From: Myotis daubentonii
Taxonomy: Eukaryota > Chordata > Mammalia > Chiroptera > Vespertilionidae
Length of the DNA stretch: 64,000 nt
NCBI RefSeq assembly: GCF_963259705.1
Contig: NC_081844.1
Coordinates: 37,575,341 to 37,639,340 of the forward strand
Reading direction: 5' to 3'
Position 1 is the stretch's first letter. Each line of letters starts with the position of its first letter. Positions 49,210 to 59,798 of the stretch are shown piece by piece. The notes beneath the pieces were generated by a model. The model saw only the letters and a program-made list of their open reading frames with translations, was not told the DNA's origin and did not search any database. The position numbers were made by a program, and so were the translations under genes.

Positions 49210-51315
49210 GATAAACAATTATTTTTAAGACAAATGGCACTTGGCAAAAACTTGGAGTTTACAAAGTAATTTCACATACATTGTGTTACATAATGCTTCA
49301 AACACAATTGACTAGCTGGGAGTCCTGATCTATTGGCAAGTATTCAAGATCCTTAACAATCTATCATGAGTCTTTCCATAGTTTCAAATAAATGATTCTT
49401 TCCCATCACACTGGCTTAAGCAGACTATATCACACAATATTAGATATGTAGCTAGCTAAATGCTAAAAATATTAATAGTCTAAGACTAACAAGACCCAAA
49501 TGAAAATGTAAACAAAGGAATGATATTTGTGGCTCCCAAGGGAAGACTAATCTTAAAACACTGCGAGTATCTTAACAGGTAAACTTCACAGGCACCAGCT
49601 ACATAGTTAACTAACTCATATTTGTGGTTTTCTGCCGATTCCACTGATAGGAGGTAGTCATATATGAGGGGATAGAGGGGTGGGTAAAGATCCATTTTCA
49701 CCTATTGGCTAATTGCTCAGAGTTAACCATGGTTTGGTTTGTTTTTTAATACTGTTAGGCAAGGAAATGGAGCTTCCTGCTCTGACCTCTAATCATCTCT
49801 CAAAGACACCTCCTCCTAATCTATCACCTTAGGGGTTAGGTTTCAACATATGAATTTGATGGGGACACACACATTCAGACCATAGCAAAACCTTTCTCAG
49901 AAATCAATATAGCAAGCAGGTAAAAAATAAGCAAGGATATAAAGGATTTGAACGATCCATAAGCTACATTATATATATTTGTACCTAATAAGAATTCACC
50001 TTCTTTCCAAATAAACATTTGCATATTCACAAACATTATGTATTAAGGCAATGAAAAAAAATCTTAACATATTCCAAAGAAAAATCAACACAAGCCAAAT
50101 CAGCTAGCCAAACTGCAAGGGAACTAAGAATTAATTGAAAATTAACAAAGGGTTAGTCAAAGACAGCTATTTACTTGGAAATGTGAAACACCCTGTTTGA
50201 ATTCAAAAGAATATAAAAATGGTATTTTTAACTAATTAGAAATGAACAGAGCAAAGAAAACTATAGGACAAAATTACTGTGGAATGGAGTCAAAGCCACA
50301 ATGCAGGTATCTTTTAAGAGTTCAGTCTCCAGTGAACACATCAAGTGGTTAAACAAAAAGATTGCTATTACCTAAAATTTCTAGTCTTTCCAGCACTGCT
50401 TTGATTTATGAGGTAGTCGTGCAATAATCAGTGAATTGCACATAGGTAAATTTTTCAAGGGATTTCATGTTACTCCACAAGCACTGGACAGTGAGGATCA
50501 CCCACAAGTGAGCAGCTGCAGCTCCAGTGCCAGCTTTGTCACACTAACTAGCTCTGAGCCCTGTATCGGCTATTTATGGCAAAAAGTAAATATATGTATA
50601 TTTATATATACAGTAATATGTATACATATACATGTATATATATACACACACACACACACACAAATGGTGTGTGTATGTTTGTGTACATACATATATAAAA
50701 GGACAGGCAAACAACATTGGCTACTTGAGAGGAAGAGAATCAGTGGCTAAAGGACAAAGATGAAAGGCTTTTTACTATATATCCTTGTTTACCTTTTCAA
50801 TGTTATACTGCTAAACTAATATAAATTTTATAGTAGCTCTTACTGAGATCATGAGATTTAACAATGTTTCTAAGGATTTTTCCTTTCCATAGCATAAATG
50901 TAAAAGAAAAATTCAATGTTTTATATCATGACTTTTACTTTAATTATGAATCTTTTCCTTGTATCTGACATCTTTCAAGTAAATTTCAATTCCTGACTCC
51001 ACACTCACATTTCCACATAGAAATCTAAAGAGACATAATCCGGATTAAGAACCTACAAGAAACAGAAAGAGAGTATATAGTTGTACTGTCTGTGTAACAA
51101 CACAGAGAAAAGCTGAGATTTGTAAATCTATAGAAAATGCAAGATGCTCACTGAGTGGAACCAGAACACATAAATCTCAATTCAATTACAATGTCAAATC
51201 CTTGGAATTTTCCCCCCATGGAATTATACCTACGGACATGGATCGCGACAAACAAAAGAGAAGTCGCTATTCCCTAGCACTGTTGACCCAAAGAGCCATG
51301 TTTTCTCTACATTAA
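49210..51315. other. no gene recognised; repeat end and microsatellite only
   Basis: It contains the second copy of the unnamed old repeat (49775-49890) and a (TA)n/(CA)n tract (about 50585-50665). No exon identified. Confidence 0.4.
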
Positions 51316-51324
51316 GCTCTAATA

Positions 51325-51458
51325 CAGTGGATCTTAAACTTCAGCATTGCTGGGCCCCACCCACAGAGATTCAGGTTCAGTAGGTCTGGGGTGGAGCCCA
51401 AGAATTTGCATTTCTAACAAAATGCTATTGTGCCGGGACCACACTTTGAAAAGCACTG
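51325..51458 (+). mobile_element. MER5A-type hAT MITE with target duplication
   Basis: It begins CAGTGGATCTTAAACTTCAG, contains TGCTGGGCCCCACCCACAGA and GTTCAGTAGGTCTGGGGTGG, and ends ACCACACTTTGAAAAGCACTG, the reverse complement of the start. Flanks CTCTAATA (51317-51324) and ATCTAATA (51459-51466) are an 8-bp duplication with one change. Ancient, non-autonomous, extinct. Confidence 0.92.
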
Positions 51459-51469
51459 ATCTAATACAA

Positions 51470-52665
51470 TCAAATAATCTACTAGCCAGAGCTACTGTAT
51501 AAGCAACTCTATTCTAGTCTGAAGTAATTCCTCTAAACTAAATCTCTTATTCAAACCTCTGTCATACTTTAATGGCATAATCTTTAACTTCTACTTTCTA
51601 CATTGTTTTTTTCCCCCTTCCTATATATACTCTTGGTAGACTTTTTATTAGTTTCTGCCACTTACACTTTATCCCCCTGTAAAGTGATAATGCAAAGAAA
51701 ACATCTTTCAATTGGAAAAGCCAAAAATAAATACCCCAAGGACAAAAATCTGCTCAAGTCAGACTAAAAAGATTTAAGTTAAAAAGAAGGGTCAGAAGTA
51801 AATTTACACATTTTTAAGATAAAAAAAAAAAAAAAAACCTCTGTGAGGAAAATGAGGAAAAGAAATTCATTTGACATCTAATGTTACAGTGAAGGGAAAT
51901 ACTAAACTGAAGGTTATAATGCAAACAAATGAATATAACTGGCTTTAAATACAAGCACACAAGGGAGGGGGTGCAAATGACTACCAGGAATTGGAATTTA
52001 AATGCACATTTATTACAAGTTTTAGGCTGCCATTGTTATGTTTGTAACCAGCTCAGATCCTTGGGCCAAATATGAACAATATCATTAAGGCTATCCTCAT
52101 GTAGAGTAGATAAAAACTGAGAATCCCAATTTTATCTTGTAAAAATGTAAGGCAGAGCAGACCTGGAACTGGAGGAAATGGAGTTTCCCTCAGAAGTCTC
52201 CAGGGAGATTTGAAAAGAAACAAATGTTGATAACACTATAGGCTAAGACTCAGCAAGGCCTGAGTCCTGGAAGAGCTGTGTGCATAAGAACAGTAACTTT
52301 TACTGGGAAAAGTCTCACTGGCGGGGCCAAAAACCCTCCCTCCTTTGCAAATAGGAAAGAAGCTGAGACACCCTTTGCCCAAAACCCTCCCTATCCCCAA
52401 TAATTATCACATTTTTAAAACCAAGAAATGTTATTCCCAAGGAAATGTCAGTTCTCATAACCATGCCACAAAACATAATTAACTCTATGCTGTCCATTAC
52501 ATCATAGACCTAATCAGATAATGTCATCTCCTTTTGTAGAACTGTGCTGCTCTTTCATCTTCAAAGATAGAAGGGGGTTGCTGCCTGTTTCAGGTAGGCC
52601 AGTTAGACAGAAGGGGCTTAGAAGATGTAAGAGCAGCAAGATGAGGTCTTCCTGTCCCTGTATTC
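51470..52665. other. no gene recognised
   Basis: Nothing recognisable beyond an A run near 51822-51838. Confidence 0.4.
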
Positions 52666-53012
52666 AATGTAACCAACAATCTTTTTTTATTTTTTTTAAT
52701 TAAATCTTTATTGTTCCAATTATTACATTTGTTCTTCTTTCCCCCCCCCCATAACTCCCCTCTTCCCACCCTCCGCCCTCACTCCCCACCCACTGTCCTC
52801 ATCCATAGGTGCACAATTTTTGTCCAGTCTCTTCCCGCATCTCCCATACCCCTTTCCCCCACAAGAATAGTCAGTCCATTCCCTTTCTATGTCCCTGATT
52901 CTATTATGATCACCAGATTATTTATTCACTTGATTCTTGGATTCACTTGTTGATAGATGCATGTTTGTTGTTCATAATTTGTATCTTTACCTTTTTCTTC
53001 TTCTTCCTCTTC

Positions 53013-53861
53013 TTAAAGGATACCTTTCAGCATTTCATATAATACTGGTTTGGTGGTGATAAACTCCTTTAGCTTTTCCTTATCTGTGAAGCTCTTTATC
53101 TGACCTTCAGTTCTGAATGATAGCTTTGCTGGATAAAGTAATCTTGGTTGTAGGTTCTTGGTGTTCATCACTTTGAATATTTCTTGCCATTCCCTTCTGG
53201 CCTGCAAAGTTTCTGTTGAGAAATCAGCTGACAGTCGTATGGGTACTCCCCTGTAGGTAACTGAGTTTCTTTCTCTTGCTGCTTTTAAGATTCTCTCTTT
53301 GTCTTTTGCTCTTGGCATTTTAATTATGATGTGTCTTGGTGTGGTCCTCTTTGGATTCCTTTTGTTTGGGGTTCTCTGTGCTTCCTGGACCTGTAAGTCT
53401 ATTTCTTTCACCAGGTGGGGGAAGTTTTCTGTCATTATTTCTTCAAATAGGTTTTCAATATCTTGGTCTCGCTCATCTTCTGGCACCCCTATAATTCTGA
53501 TGTTGGTACGCTTGAAGCTATCCCAGAGGCTCCTTACACTATCTTCGTATTTTCGGATTCTTTTTTCATTTTGCTTTTCTGGTTGGGTGTTTTTTGCTTC
53601 TTTGCATTTCAAATCTTTGCCTTGATTCTTGCGCTCCTCTGGTCTGCTGTTGGGAGTCTGTATAGTATTTGTTATTTCAGTCCGTGTATGCTTAATTTCT
53701 AGTTGGTTCTTTATCATAATATCGAGGGTCTCATTAGATTTCTTGAGGATCTCACTACATTTATCGGCGGCTTCTAGACAGTTCTTAAGAGACCTTAAAA
53801 GTGTGGTTCTAAACTCAATATCCTCCATTGACAGTTTTGTCCTGTTTCTTTGTCTCCGCAT
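53013..53861 (-). CDS. L1-type ORF1 protein (RNA-binding chaperone), intact
   Basis: 282 residues from the first in-frame ATG (TAA stop). L1 ORF1p binds its own RNA as a trimeric cytoplasmic ribonucleoprotein and acts as a nucleic-acid chaperone in target-primed reverse transcription. Visible parts: a short basic, heptad-poor N-terminus with a possible coiled coil (about 10-65), a Lys/Arg/Gln-rich linker (about 68-115), an RRM (about 118-185; NIRIIGVPED at 120-129 and HIIIKMPR at 177-184), and the C-terminal domain (about 190-282) with YPAKLSF at 243-249. Full L1 ORF1p is usually 330-340 residues, so the coiled coil is short. There are no frameshifts or stops. No ORF2 neighbour exists. Whether it is transcribed is unknown. 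Confidence 0.88.
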   Translation of the reverse strand: MRRQRNRTKLSMEDIEFRTTLLRSLKNCLEAADKCSEILKKSNETLDIMIKNQLEIKHTRTEITNTIQTPNSRPEERKNQGKDLKCKEAKNTQPEKQNEKRIRKYEDSVRSLWDSFKRTNIRIIGVPEDERDQDIENLFEEIMTENFPHLVKEIDLQVQEAQRTPNKRNPKRTTPRHIIIKMPRAKDKERILKAARERNSVTYRGVPIRLSADFSTETLQARREWQEIFKVMNTKNLQPRLLYPAKLSFRTEGQIKSFTDKEKLKEFITTKPVLYEMLKGIL

Positions 53862-54555
53862 TTTTTATGCTTTCTTGGTGCACCCCCTAGTGGTCTTTGT
53901 GCGCAGTCTTGTTGTAGTTAAGCCTTGATTGTTGTCGGCAATACCGGGGGTGATTTGACCTCCAGGCTAACTGGCTATGAGAGTCTGCTGTGTCAGCAGT
54001 GGGAGAGCTTCTGTGCTGGATCTCTAGGGCGGTGCTAATCTAGCCTTTGCCTGAGGCTATCCGGCAAATGGCTCTGGGCAGGGCTTGGGCGGGGTGGGTC
54101 CCCGGGGATCTGCAGGGCGGGCCGGAGCTAGTAGTTATGGCTGCTCTCAGTTCTGTCCCTAGGGGCTCAGCTTCACAGAGTCCCAGCAACCACTGCAGAC
54201 CTCGGAGAGAAAGCTGCCTTCAAGTTCCGACCGAAGCCAAACAGTCCCGCTTCTCCCGTTTGAGTCTGGGTGCCTAGAGACTCGCGCGGATCTGGAGCTC
54301 AGAGTCTGAAACTCCCTCCCGATTGAAAACAACAACTGCGCCCTCCGCCGCCAGCCCGCTCCGCGCGCACTCCGCACCTTAGTATTTCACTTCAGCACTG
54401 CGCCTCCTCTGAGTCTGGGTATGATATTCTCTTTCCTCCTAGTTGTAGAATTTCCACTTAGCCAGCCTTCCTGTGGTTCTGGATGATGTCCGTTCCGTCT
54501 TTTAGTTGTTTTTTGAAGTGGTTGTTCGAGGCAGCAATCTCCGGCGTTAACCTAT

Positions 54556-54568
54556 GCCGCCATCTTGG
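54556..54568 (-). promoter_or_regulatory. YY1-type site at the HAL1 5' end
   Basis: The minus-strand sequence CCAAGATGGCGGC lies about 10 bases inside the 5' terminus of the element. YY1 binding at the same place in human L1 fixes the transcription start. By analogy it would set the start of this element's RNA; no expression evidence is available. Confidence 0.7.
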
Positions 54569-54591
54569 TTTCCTCTCGTAACCAACATTCT

Positions 54592-54885
54592 TGAGAATGT
54601 CTGCCTCTACCTTAGAAATTGACTATATGGAAACACCTGCTAAATAAAACCTTGCCCTTAATACCCATGCCAGAAAAATTTATAAATGCAAATATCAAAA
54701 GGTGATCCTGCAGGTACTTCCCACAATGAATCACAATGAATACTTAGGACAGATCTCTGTTAAGTCTCCTGTCAAAATGTTGGCAGATAACTAAGAGTTA
54801 GAATCAGGACCATTTTATTTGAGGAACAGAACACTGGATAGGCATCTAATATAAAAAATTACATTTTTCAAACAAGGTTCTTGTT
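54592..54885. other. no gene recognised
   Basis: A short AT-rich interval between the HAL1 and the next Ves; nothing identified. Confidence 0.45.
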
Positions 54886-54886
54886 G

Positions 54887-55038
54887 CCCAGCTGGCATGG
54901 CTCAGTGCTTGAGCATCGACCTATGGACCAAGAGGTCATAGATCGATTCCCAGTCAGGGCATATGCCAGGTTGTGGTCCCGACCCCCATGTGGGCTATGC
55001 AGGAGAGGAGGCAGCTGATCAATGAATCTCATCATTGA

Positions 55039-55093
<55 letters not shown>

Positions 55094-55122
55094 GAAATCA
55101 ATAAAAATATATATTTTAAAAA
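54887..55122 (+). mobile_element. Ves SINE with (CT)n expansion
   Basis: The head GCCCAGCTGGCATGGCTCAG, body (GATCGATTCCCAGTCAGGGC, GGAGGCAGCTGATCAATGAA) and tail GAAATCAATAAAAATATATA are present. The CTCTCTC region before the tail has grown to about 46 bases (55039-55085). Confidence 0.88.
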
Positions 55123-55280
55123 GGACTAATTTGTAAAGTTACAGTAATCAAGACAGTGTGCTATTGGCATCAAAATATTTTTAAAAAATCAATGGAACAG
55201 AACAAAGTTCAGAAATAGACTCACACATTTATGGTCAACTGATTTTTGACAAAGGTAATTCAATAAAGAATAACCTTTTC

Positions 55281-55498
55281 TTTTTTTAATATTTTTTAAA
55301 AATATTGTTTTATTGATTTTTAGAAAGAGAGAGTGAGAGAAACATCAATGTGAAAGCCAAACATTGATTGACTGCCTCCTACACACCCTACAGTAGGATT
55401 GAGCCCACAAGCCCGGTTGTGCCCTGACCAGGAATCAAACCCACAACCTTTCAGTGCCTGAGATGACACTCCACTAACTGAGCCACACTGACCAAGGC
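55281..55498 (-). mobile_element. Ves SINE, antisense, in L1
   Basis: The reverse Ves body (GATTGACTGCCTCCTACACA, GACCAGGAATCAAACCCACA, AACTGAGCCACACTGACCAA) is flanked by AAGAATAACCTTTTC (55266-55280) and AAGAATAATCTTTCC (55499-55513), a 15-bp duplication with two mismatches. Confidence 0.9.
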
Positions 55499-55650
55499 AA
55501 GAATAATCTTTCCAACAAATGGTGTTAGGACAATTAGATGTTGATTGATATGCCCCTCCCCCCCCCCAAAAAAAACTGATTCGTACCTTATACAAAACCT
55601 ATCTTAAAATGAATCATCAGACCTAGATGTAAAACTTAAAAATGAAACCT

Positions 55651-55911
55651 CCAGCCCTAGCCAGTTTGGCTTGGTGGATATAGCACTGGCCTGCGAACCA
55701 AAGGGTCCCAAGTTTAATTCCAGTCAAGGGCATGTATCTCAGTTGCAGGTTCCTACCTGGCCCAGGCCTGCTCAGGGCTTGTGCAGGAGGCAACCAATTG
55801 ATGTGTTTCTCAACATCGATGTTTCTCTCGTCTTTCCCTCTCTCTTCCACTCTCCCTAAATACCAATGGAAAAATATCCTTGGGTGAGGATTAACAACAA
55901 CAACAAAAAAG
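55651..55911 (+). mobile_element. Ves SINE in L1, perfect 15-bp duplication
   Basis: The head CCAGCCCTAGCCAGTTTGGC, body AATTCCAGTCAAGGGCATGT, and the CAATGGAAAAATATCCTTGG tail subtype are present. TTAAAAATGAAACCT is at 55636-55650 and 55912-55926. Confidence 0.95.
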
Positions 55912-56208
55912 TTAAAAATGAAACCTTCAGAAGAAAACATAGAAAAAAAAATCTTTGTGTTCTTGGGTTTGACAAAGATCTTTAAAATACAACACCAAAA
56001 GCATGATCCATAAAAGAAAAAGAAAAGTAAAATGCATTGCATCAAAATTAATAAAAACTTTTACTAATTAGAAGATACTATTACTAGAATGAAAAGACAA
56101 GCCACACACTAGGAGGAAATATTTTTCAAAGCATATATTTTGATAAAGAACTTATATCCAAAATAAAAATTTCTCAATATTCAATAGTGGAAACACAAAC
56201 AAGATCAT

Positions 56209-56357
56209 GCCCTGGCTAGGTGAGCACATACATAGGTAGGCTTCGGGTTTGGTCTCTAGTCAGGGTACTTAAGGGCGGCAACCGATGTTTCTCTCCCTTC
56301 CTCTCTCTCTAAATCAATAAAAAATAAACATAACCTCAGTGGGGATTTAAAAAAAAA
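56209..56357 (+). mobile_element. partial Ves SINE in L1
   Basis: A short copy starting GCCCTGGCTAGGTGAGCACA with an internal deletion, ending TCTCTCTAAATCAATAAAAA. AAGATCA flanks both sides (about 56200 and 56357). Confidence 0.75.
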
Positions 56358-56659
56358 GATCAGTGATTATCCTTGGGGATGGGGGTGGGGGACAAGAAAG
56401 AAGAGTAGATTTAGTGACTAAAGGGTATTTCCGCGACTCATGTTCCTTGATCTAGCTGCTAGTCATATGTGAGTATTCACTTTGTCAAAATTCACTGAGC
56501 TAAAACTTCCAAATAAGGACTAACCCTCAATTTACATTAAGAGCATACATAGGCTTTCCTAAAGTATACAGAATTCAAATTATTTCCTAAGAATAATTTA
56601 CCAGCAGTAAGGGCAGTTAAAATATTGGATAAATTAAAGCTAGGCAAATTATATATATA

Positions 56660-56884
56660 TATATAAAATACACACACACACATACACATTTATTGATTTC
56701 AGAGAGGGAGAGGGAGAGGGAAACATCAATGATGAGAGAGAATCACTGATTAGCTGCCTCCCGCATGCCGCCCTACTGGGAGTCGAGCCAGCAACCCGGG
56801 TATGTATCCTTGACCAGAATCAAACCCAGGACCCTTCAGTCCACAGGTCAATGTTCTTATCAACTGAGCCAAACCAGCTAGGGC
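56660..56884 (-). mobile_element. Ves SINE, antisense, tail fused to a (TA)n/(CA)n tract
   Basis: Reverse Ves: ATTTATTGATTTCAGAGAGG, CATCAATGATGAGAGAGAAT, TTGACCAGAATCAAACCCAG, GAGCCAAACCAGCTAGGGC. The A-rich tail merges into TATATA and CACACA tracts. Confidence 0.88.
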
Positions 56885-56889
56885 CTAAT

Positions 56890-58640
56890 ATTATATTTTT
56901 AAATATAATAAATTGTGGGAACAACAGAGAGAGAAAGGAGGGAGGAAGAGTAAGGGAAGAAGGGAGAGAAAAAATCAATGTACCCCATTTGTCACTACCA
57001 GGATGAAATTTCTTTCACCTGAAGAACTTTAATTTTTTTCCTAATAAAAGTATATATCTGACCAAAGAGTCTCATTGTCTCATTTTAACTTCAATAATAT
57101 CAATCTACTGTTTTATTTCACCAGTCTGTATGCTTTCAAAATGAACAGAATTAAGTTACTAACCTAGAGTAGAAACCCTAGAAATGACAATTTGATCCCC
57201 AATTTGCTTATGAAAAGAGTATTTTCTAGTTAATCCTTTTAACTATTATAAATAAATTTTAACTGTAATTAGAGTTGATTTCATCTAGTCACAATTCCCA
57301 AAGATAAGGAATATCCTAAGCAGTCTTAAACAACTGTAACTTTCCATAATGTAGAAAATATATTACTGGGTTACTAGTGCTTGAGAAAAGCATAAACTCT
57401 AGGTGACAAATTTGTCAGCTGACAAATTATGTACTGATATAGATGATGGATAGCCAAATGGTTTGGTATTATTCCCATCATAACATCAACACAGAGTAAT
57501 ACTAATAAAACTTTGCTATTTGGAAGAATATTTTTACTTATCAATTTTTAAATTAAAATTAGAGTACAGTTATTCTACATTGTCCAGTGAATTATAACTA
57601 ACTGCCAACATTCACAGTTAAACTCAATGAAGAAATTCAACCTAGATAAAAATAACCATCATCAAAGTAGAGGAAAGCTACATGAAAATAATGAACTGAG
57701 TTCTATATTAACAGTTCCTTTAAATTAAATGCTCTCAATTGACTCAAATAAACTGATATGTTACATCAGCAGAGAGCATGAAGAAACTATGTCTTCTGTT
57801 AGAAATAAAGAAATATGACATAACTTGTGCATGTAACATGATAATATACAGAACTAGAACTTCTGAAAATGTGACCAGTTTCATAAGTTGAGTAACTTTA
57901 GGTCTAGAAACTCTACTACTGTTGATATTCAGAGATAAGTTAAAGTATCTAAATATAGTTTAGATCATGTTGATAATATTATTGAGGAATGAGTATGAGA
58001 GTATTAACATTATATAAGTTGGTCTTTTGTTCATTTGGAGCCTTGGTGTGGGGTTTATAAAGTACAACAGATTTTGTTTGTTTTTCAAGTATCTGAAACA
58101 CAAAGAATGGTTTTCTTTTAATAAGTTGCAATATACCATCTGCATAGGACTGGTAGTAGTGGGAGCCACCTAATTCTTATGATGGACAATTGGTTTTCTA
58201 GTATCTCAGTAATGGCATCTCCATGCTTGCAGGTGTTCAAGCCAAAAGCCACAAGAGGTATCTTGGACTCAAATCATCCTCTCATGCATACATACATCCA
58301 ATTGCCCCTTTCCTTCAAAATATTTTCAGACTGGAGCAATTTCTTATTACCTTGCCCCCTACCACTATCAACTGGGTGAGCCAACATTCCCTTTGGACTA
58401 TTGCACATAATCTTATCCTAAATGATCTGTTTCCTCTTTGGCCGCTATTCAATACCAATCTCAATATAAAACTCAAGGCAATTATTTTAACATCTAAGTG
58501 TATACAGTAAATTTGGCATTGCCCAAAAAAGCCATTGCCTTGGCTTCTGGGAGGCACTCTGTTATATTTGACAGGAGTGTCCTTGCTTAGGGTAGGGGCT
58601 GGTCATACTGGATCTTAGAGTAGGGTTGGCCATATCCAAC
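56890..58640. other. no gene recognised
   Basis: AT-rich, single-copy-looking. Short frames near 58179-58557 on both strands overlap and have no recognisable domain. Confidence 0.4.
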
Positions 58641-58650
58641 AGTCTTAGGG

Positions 58651-58843
58651 CAGCAGTTCTCAACCTGTGGGTCGCGACCATCAGAAAACACATATAGCAT
58701 ATCAGATATTTACATTACGATTCATAACAGTAGCAAAATTACAGTTATGAAGTAGCAACAAAAATAATTTTATGGTTGGGGGTCACCACAACATGAGGAA
58801 CTGTATTAAAGGGTCGCAGCATTAGGAAGGGTGAGAACCACTG
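58651..58843 (+). mobile_element. SPIN-type hAT MITE, internally deleted
   Basis: It starts CAGCAGTTCTCAACCTGTGG-GTCGCGACC and ends with the matching inverted repeat (GTGAGAACCACTG). It is about 193 bp, shorter than the 300-bp copy at 59799-60098 with which it shares sequence in reverse orientation (TTCATAACTGTAATTTTGCT on one strand or the other). GTCTTAGGG flanks both ends (58642-58650, 58844-58852), an approximately 8-bp duplication with one-base uncertainty. Confidence 0.88.
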
Positions 58844-59366
58844 GTCTTAGGGTGAGAACTGGCGATGCCAGAAAGATCAATTTATGGCAAGGGCTTTGGG
58901 TTATACAAGATCATTAGACCTGGAAACTTGAGTTCAACTCCATGGGCAACCAATCAATCAATCAATCCAATCATGCCCATGTAATGAAGCCCCCCCAAAA
59001 TATCTCTGGACACCAAAGCTTGGGTGAGTTTCCTGGTTGGCAACTCTGTGCGTACTGTCACACATCAATACTGGGAGGGTAACACATCCTAAATGCACAT
59101 TAGACAACACAGAGACTTTGCACTTGAACTCTCCAGGCTCTGCCCAATGACTCTCTTCTTTTGGCTTATTTTGATCTGTTTTGTTATCCATAAAACTGTG
59201 TGGATAACAGCTCTCAATGAGTTCTGTGAGCCTTTCTAGCAAATTAATGAACCTGAGGGTGGTTTTGGGAACCCCCTGAACTTGAAGTTGGTGTCAGAAG
59301 TGAGGACGGTATTGGGAACTGTGCCCTCAAAACTTGCAGCCTGGCATCAATCAGTGTGGTTTTATA

Positions 59367-59646
59367 AAAAAAAAAAATTTCTTTATTGATTAATGTATTA
59401 GATTTGTGTCCTTATCACCCCATTGCCCCCCCAACCACCCCCCACTCATGCCCTCACCCCCCTGTTGTCTGTGTCCATTGGTTAGGCTTATATGCATGCA
59501 TACAAGTCCTTTGGTTGATCTCTCCCCCTTACCCCCACCCTCCTCTACCTTCCCTCTGAGGTTTGACAGTCTGATCAATGCTTCTCTGTCTCTGGATCTG
59601 TTCTGTTCATCAGTTTATGTTGTTTATTATATTCCATAAATGAGAG
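59367..59646 (-). mobile_element. 5'-truncated young L1 3' end with target duplication
   Basis: Reverse L1 3'UTR: a poly(T) run, then TTTCTTTATTGATTAATGTA, a pyrimidine-rich block, and TTGTCTGTGTCCATTGGTTA. TCAGTGTGGTTTTATA (59351-59366) and TCAGTGTGTTTTTATA (59647-59662) are a 16-bp duplication with one mismatch. Only about 280 bp was inserted; non-coding. Confidence 0.9.
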
Positions 59647-59691
59647 TCAGTGTGTTTTTATAGTTTTCTTGCAAAAATATGTTTTCTAGAG

Positions 59692-59759
59692 CAGCGGTCG
59701 CCAACCTTTTGGACCTCATGACCACAAGTGGTCCGAGGACCACCGGTTGGTGACCGCTG
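59692..59759. mobile_element. 68-bp hAT MITE with perfect 8-bp duplication
   Basis: The left end CAGCGGTCGCCAACC and right end GGTTGGTGACCGCTG are a 15-bp inverted pair with one mismatch, separated by only about 38 bp containing a second short hairpin (CCACAAGTGG). TTCTAGAG occurs at 59684-59691 and 59760-59767. Non-coding. Confidence 0.93.
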
Positions 59760-59798
59760 TTCTAGAGTATATGTAATCTCTTTTTCTTTGTTCTAGAT

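Larger units (their letters stand above)
52683..54577 (-). mobile_element. full-length ORF1-only L1 (HAL1-type) retrotransposon
   Basis: On the minus strand: a 5' end starting GAGAGGAAACCAAGATGGCG, a CpG-rich 5'UTR of about 715 bp (54577-53862), an uninterrupted ORF1 (53861-53013), then about 330 bp of 3'UTR ending in an AATAAAG polyadenylation signal and a poly(A) tract. No reverse transcriptase ORF is present: ORF1 is followed directly by 3'UTR. GTAACCAACAATCT (52669-52682) and GTAACCAACATTCT (54578-54591) are a 14-bp duplication with one mismatch. HAL1s (half-L1s) are known ORF1-only L1 derivatives in mammals. It probably uses L1 reverse transcriptase in trans. Confidence 0.9.
55123..56560 (+). 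repeat. old L1 ORF2/3' UTR remnant carrying three Ves insertions
   Basis: The final part of L1 ORF2 is recognisable in pieces: ACAGTAATCAAGACAGTGTG, TATGGTCAACTGATTTTTGA, then after the first Ves AAATGGTGTTAGGACAATTA, then after the second Ves AGAAGAAAACATAGAAAAAA and ACACCAAAAGCATGATCCAT. Past the third Ves, GATCAGTGATTATCCTTGGG begins a 3'UTR. Frames are destroyed. Confidence 0.85.

Noticed and set aside
52683..53013. Possible remnant of ORF2 downstream of the HAL1 ORF1
   Set aside because: The sequence after the ORF1 stop is purine-rich 3'UTR leading into the polyadenylation signal; no reverse-transcriptase or endonuclease motif is present in any frame.
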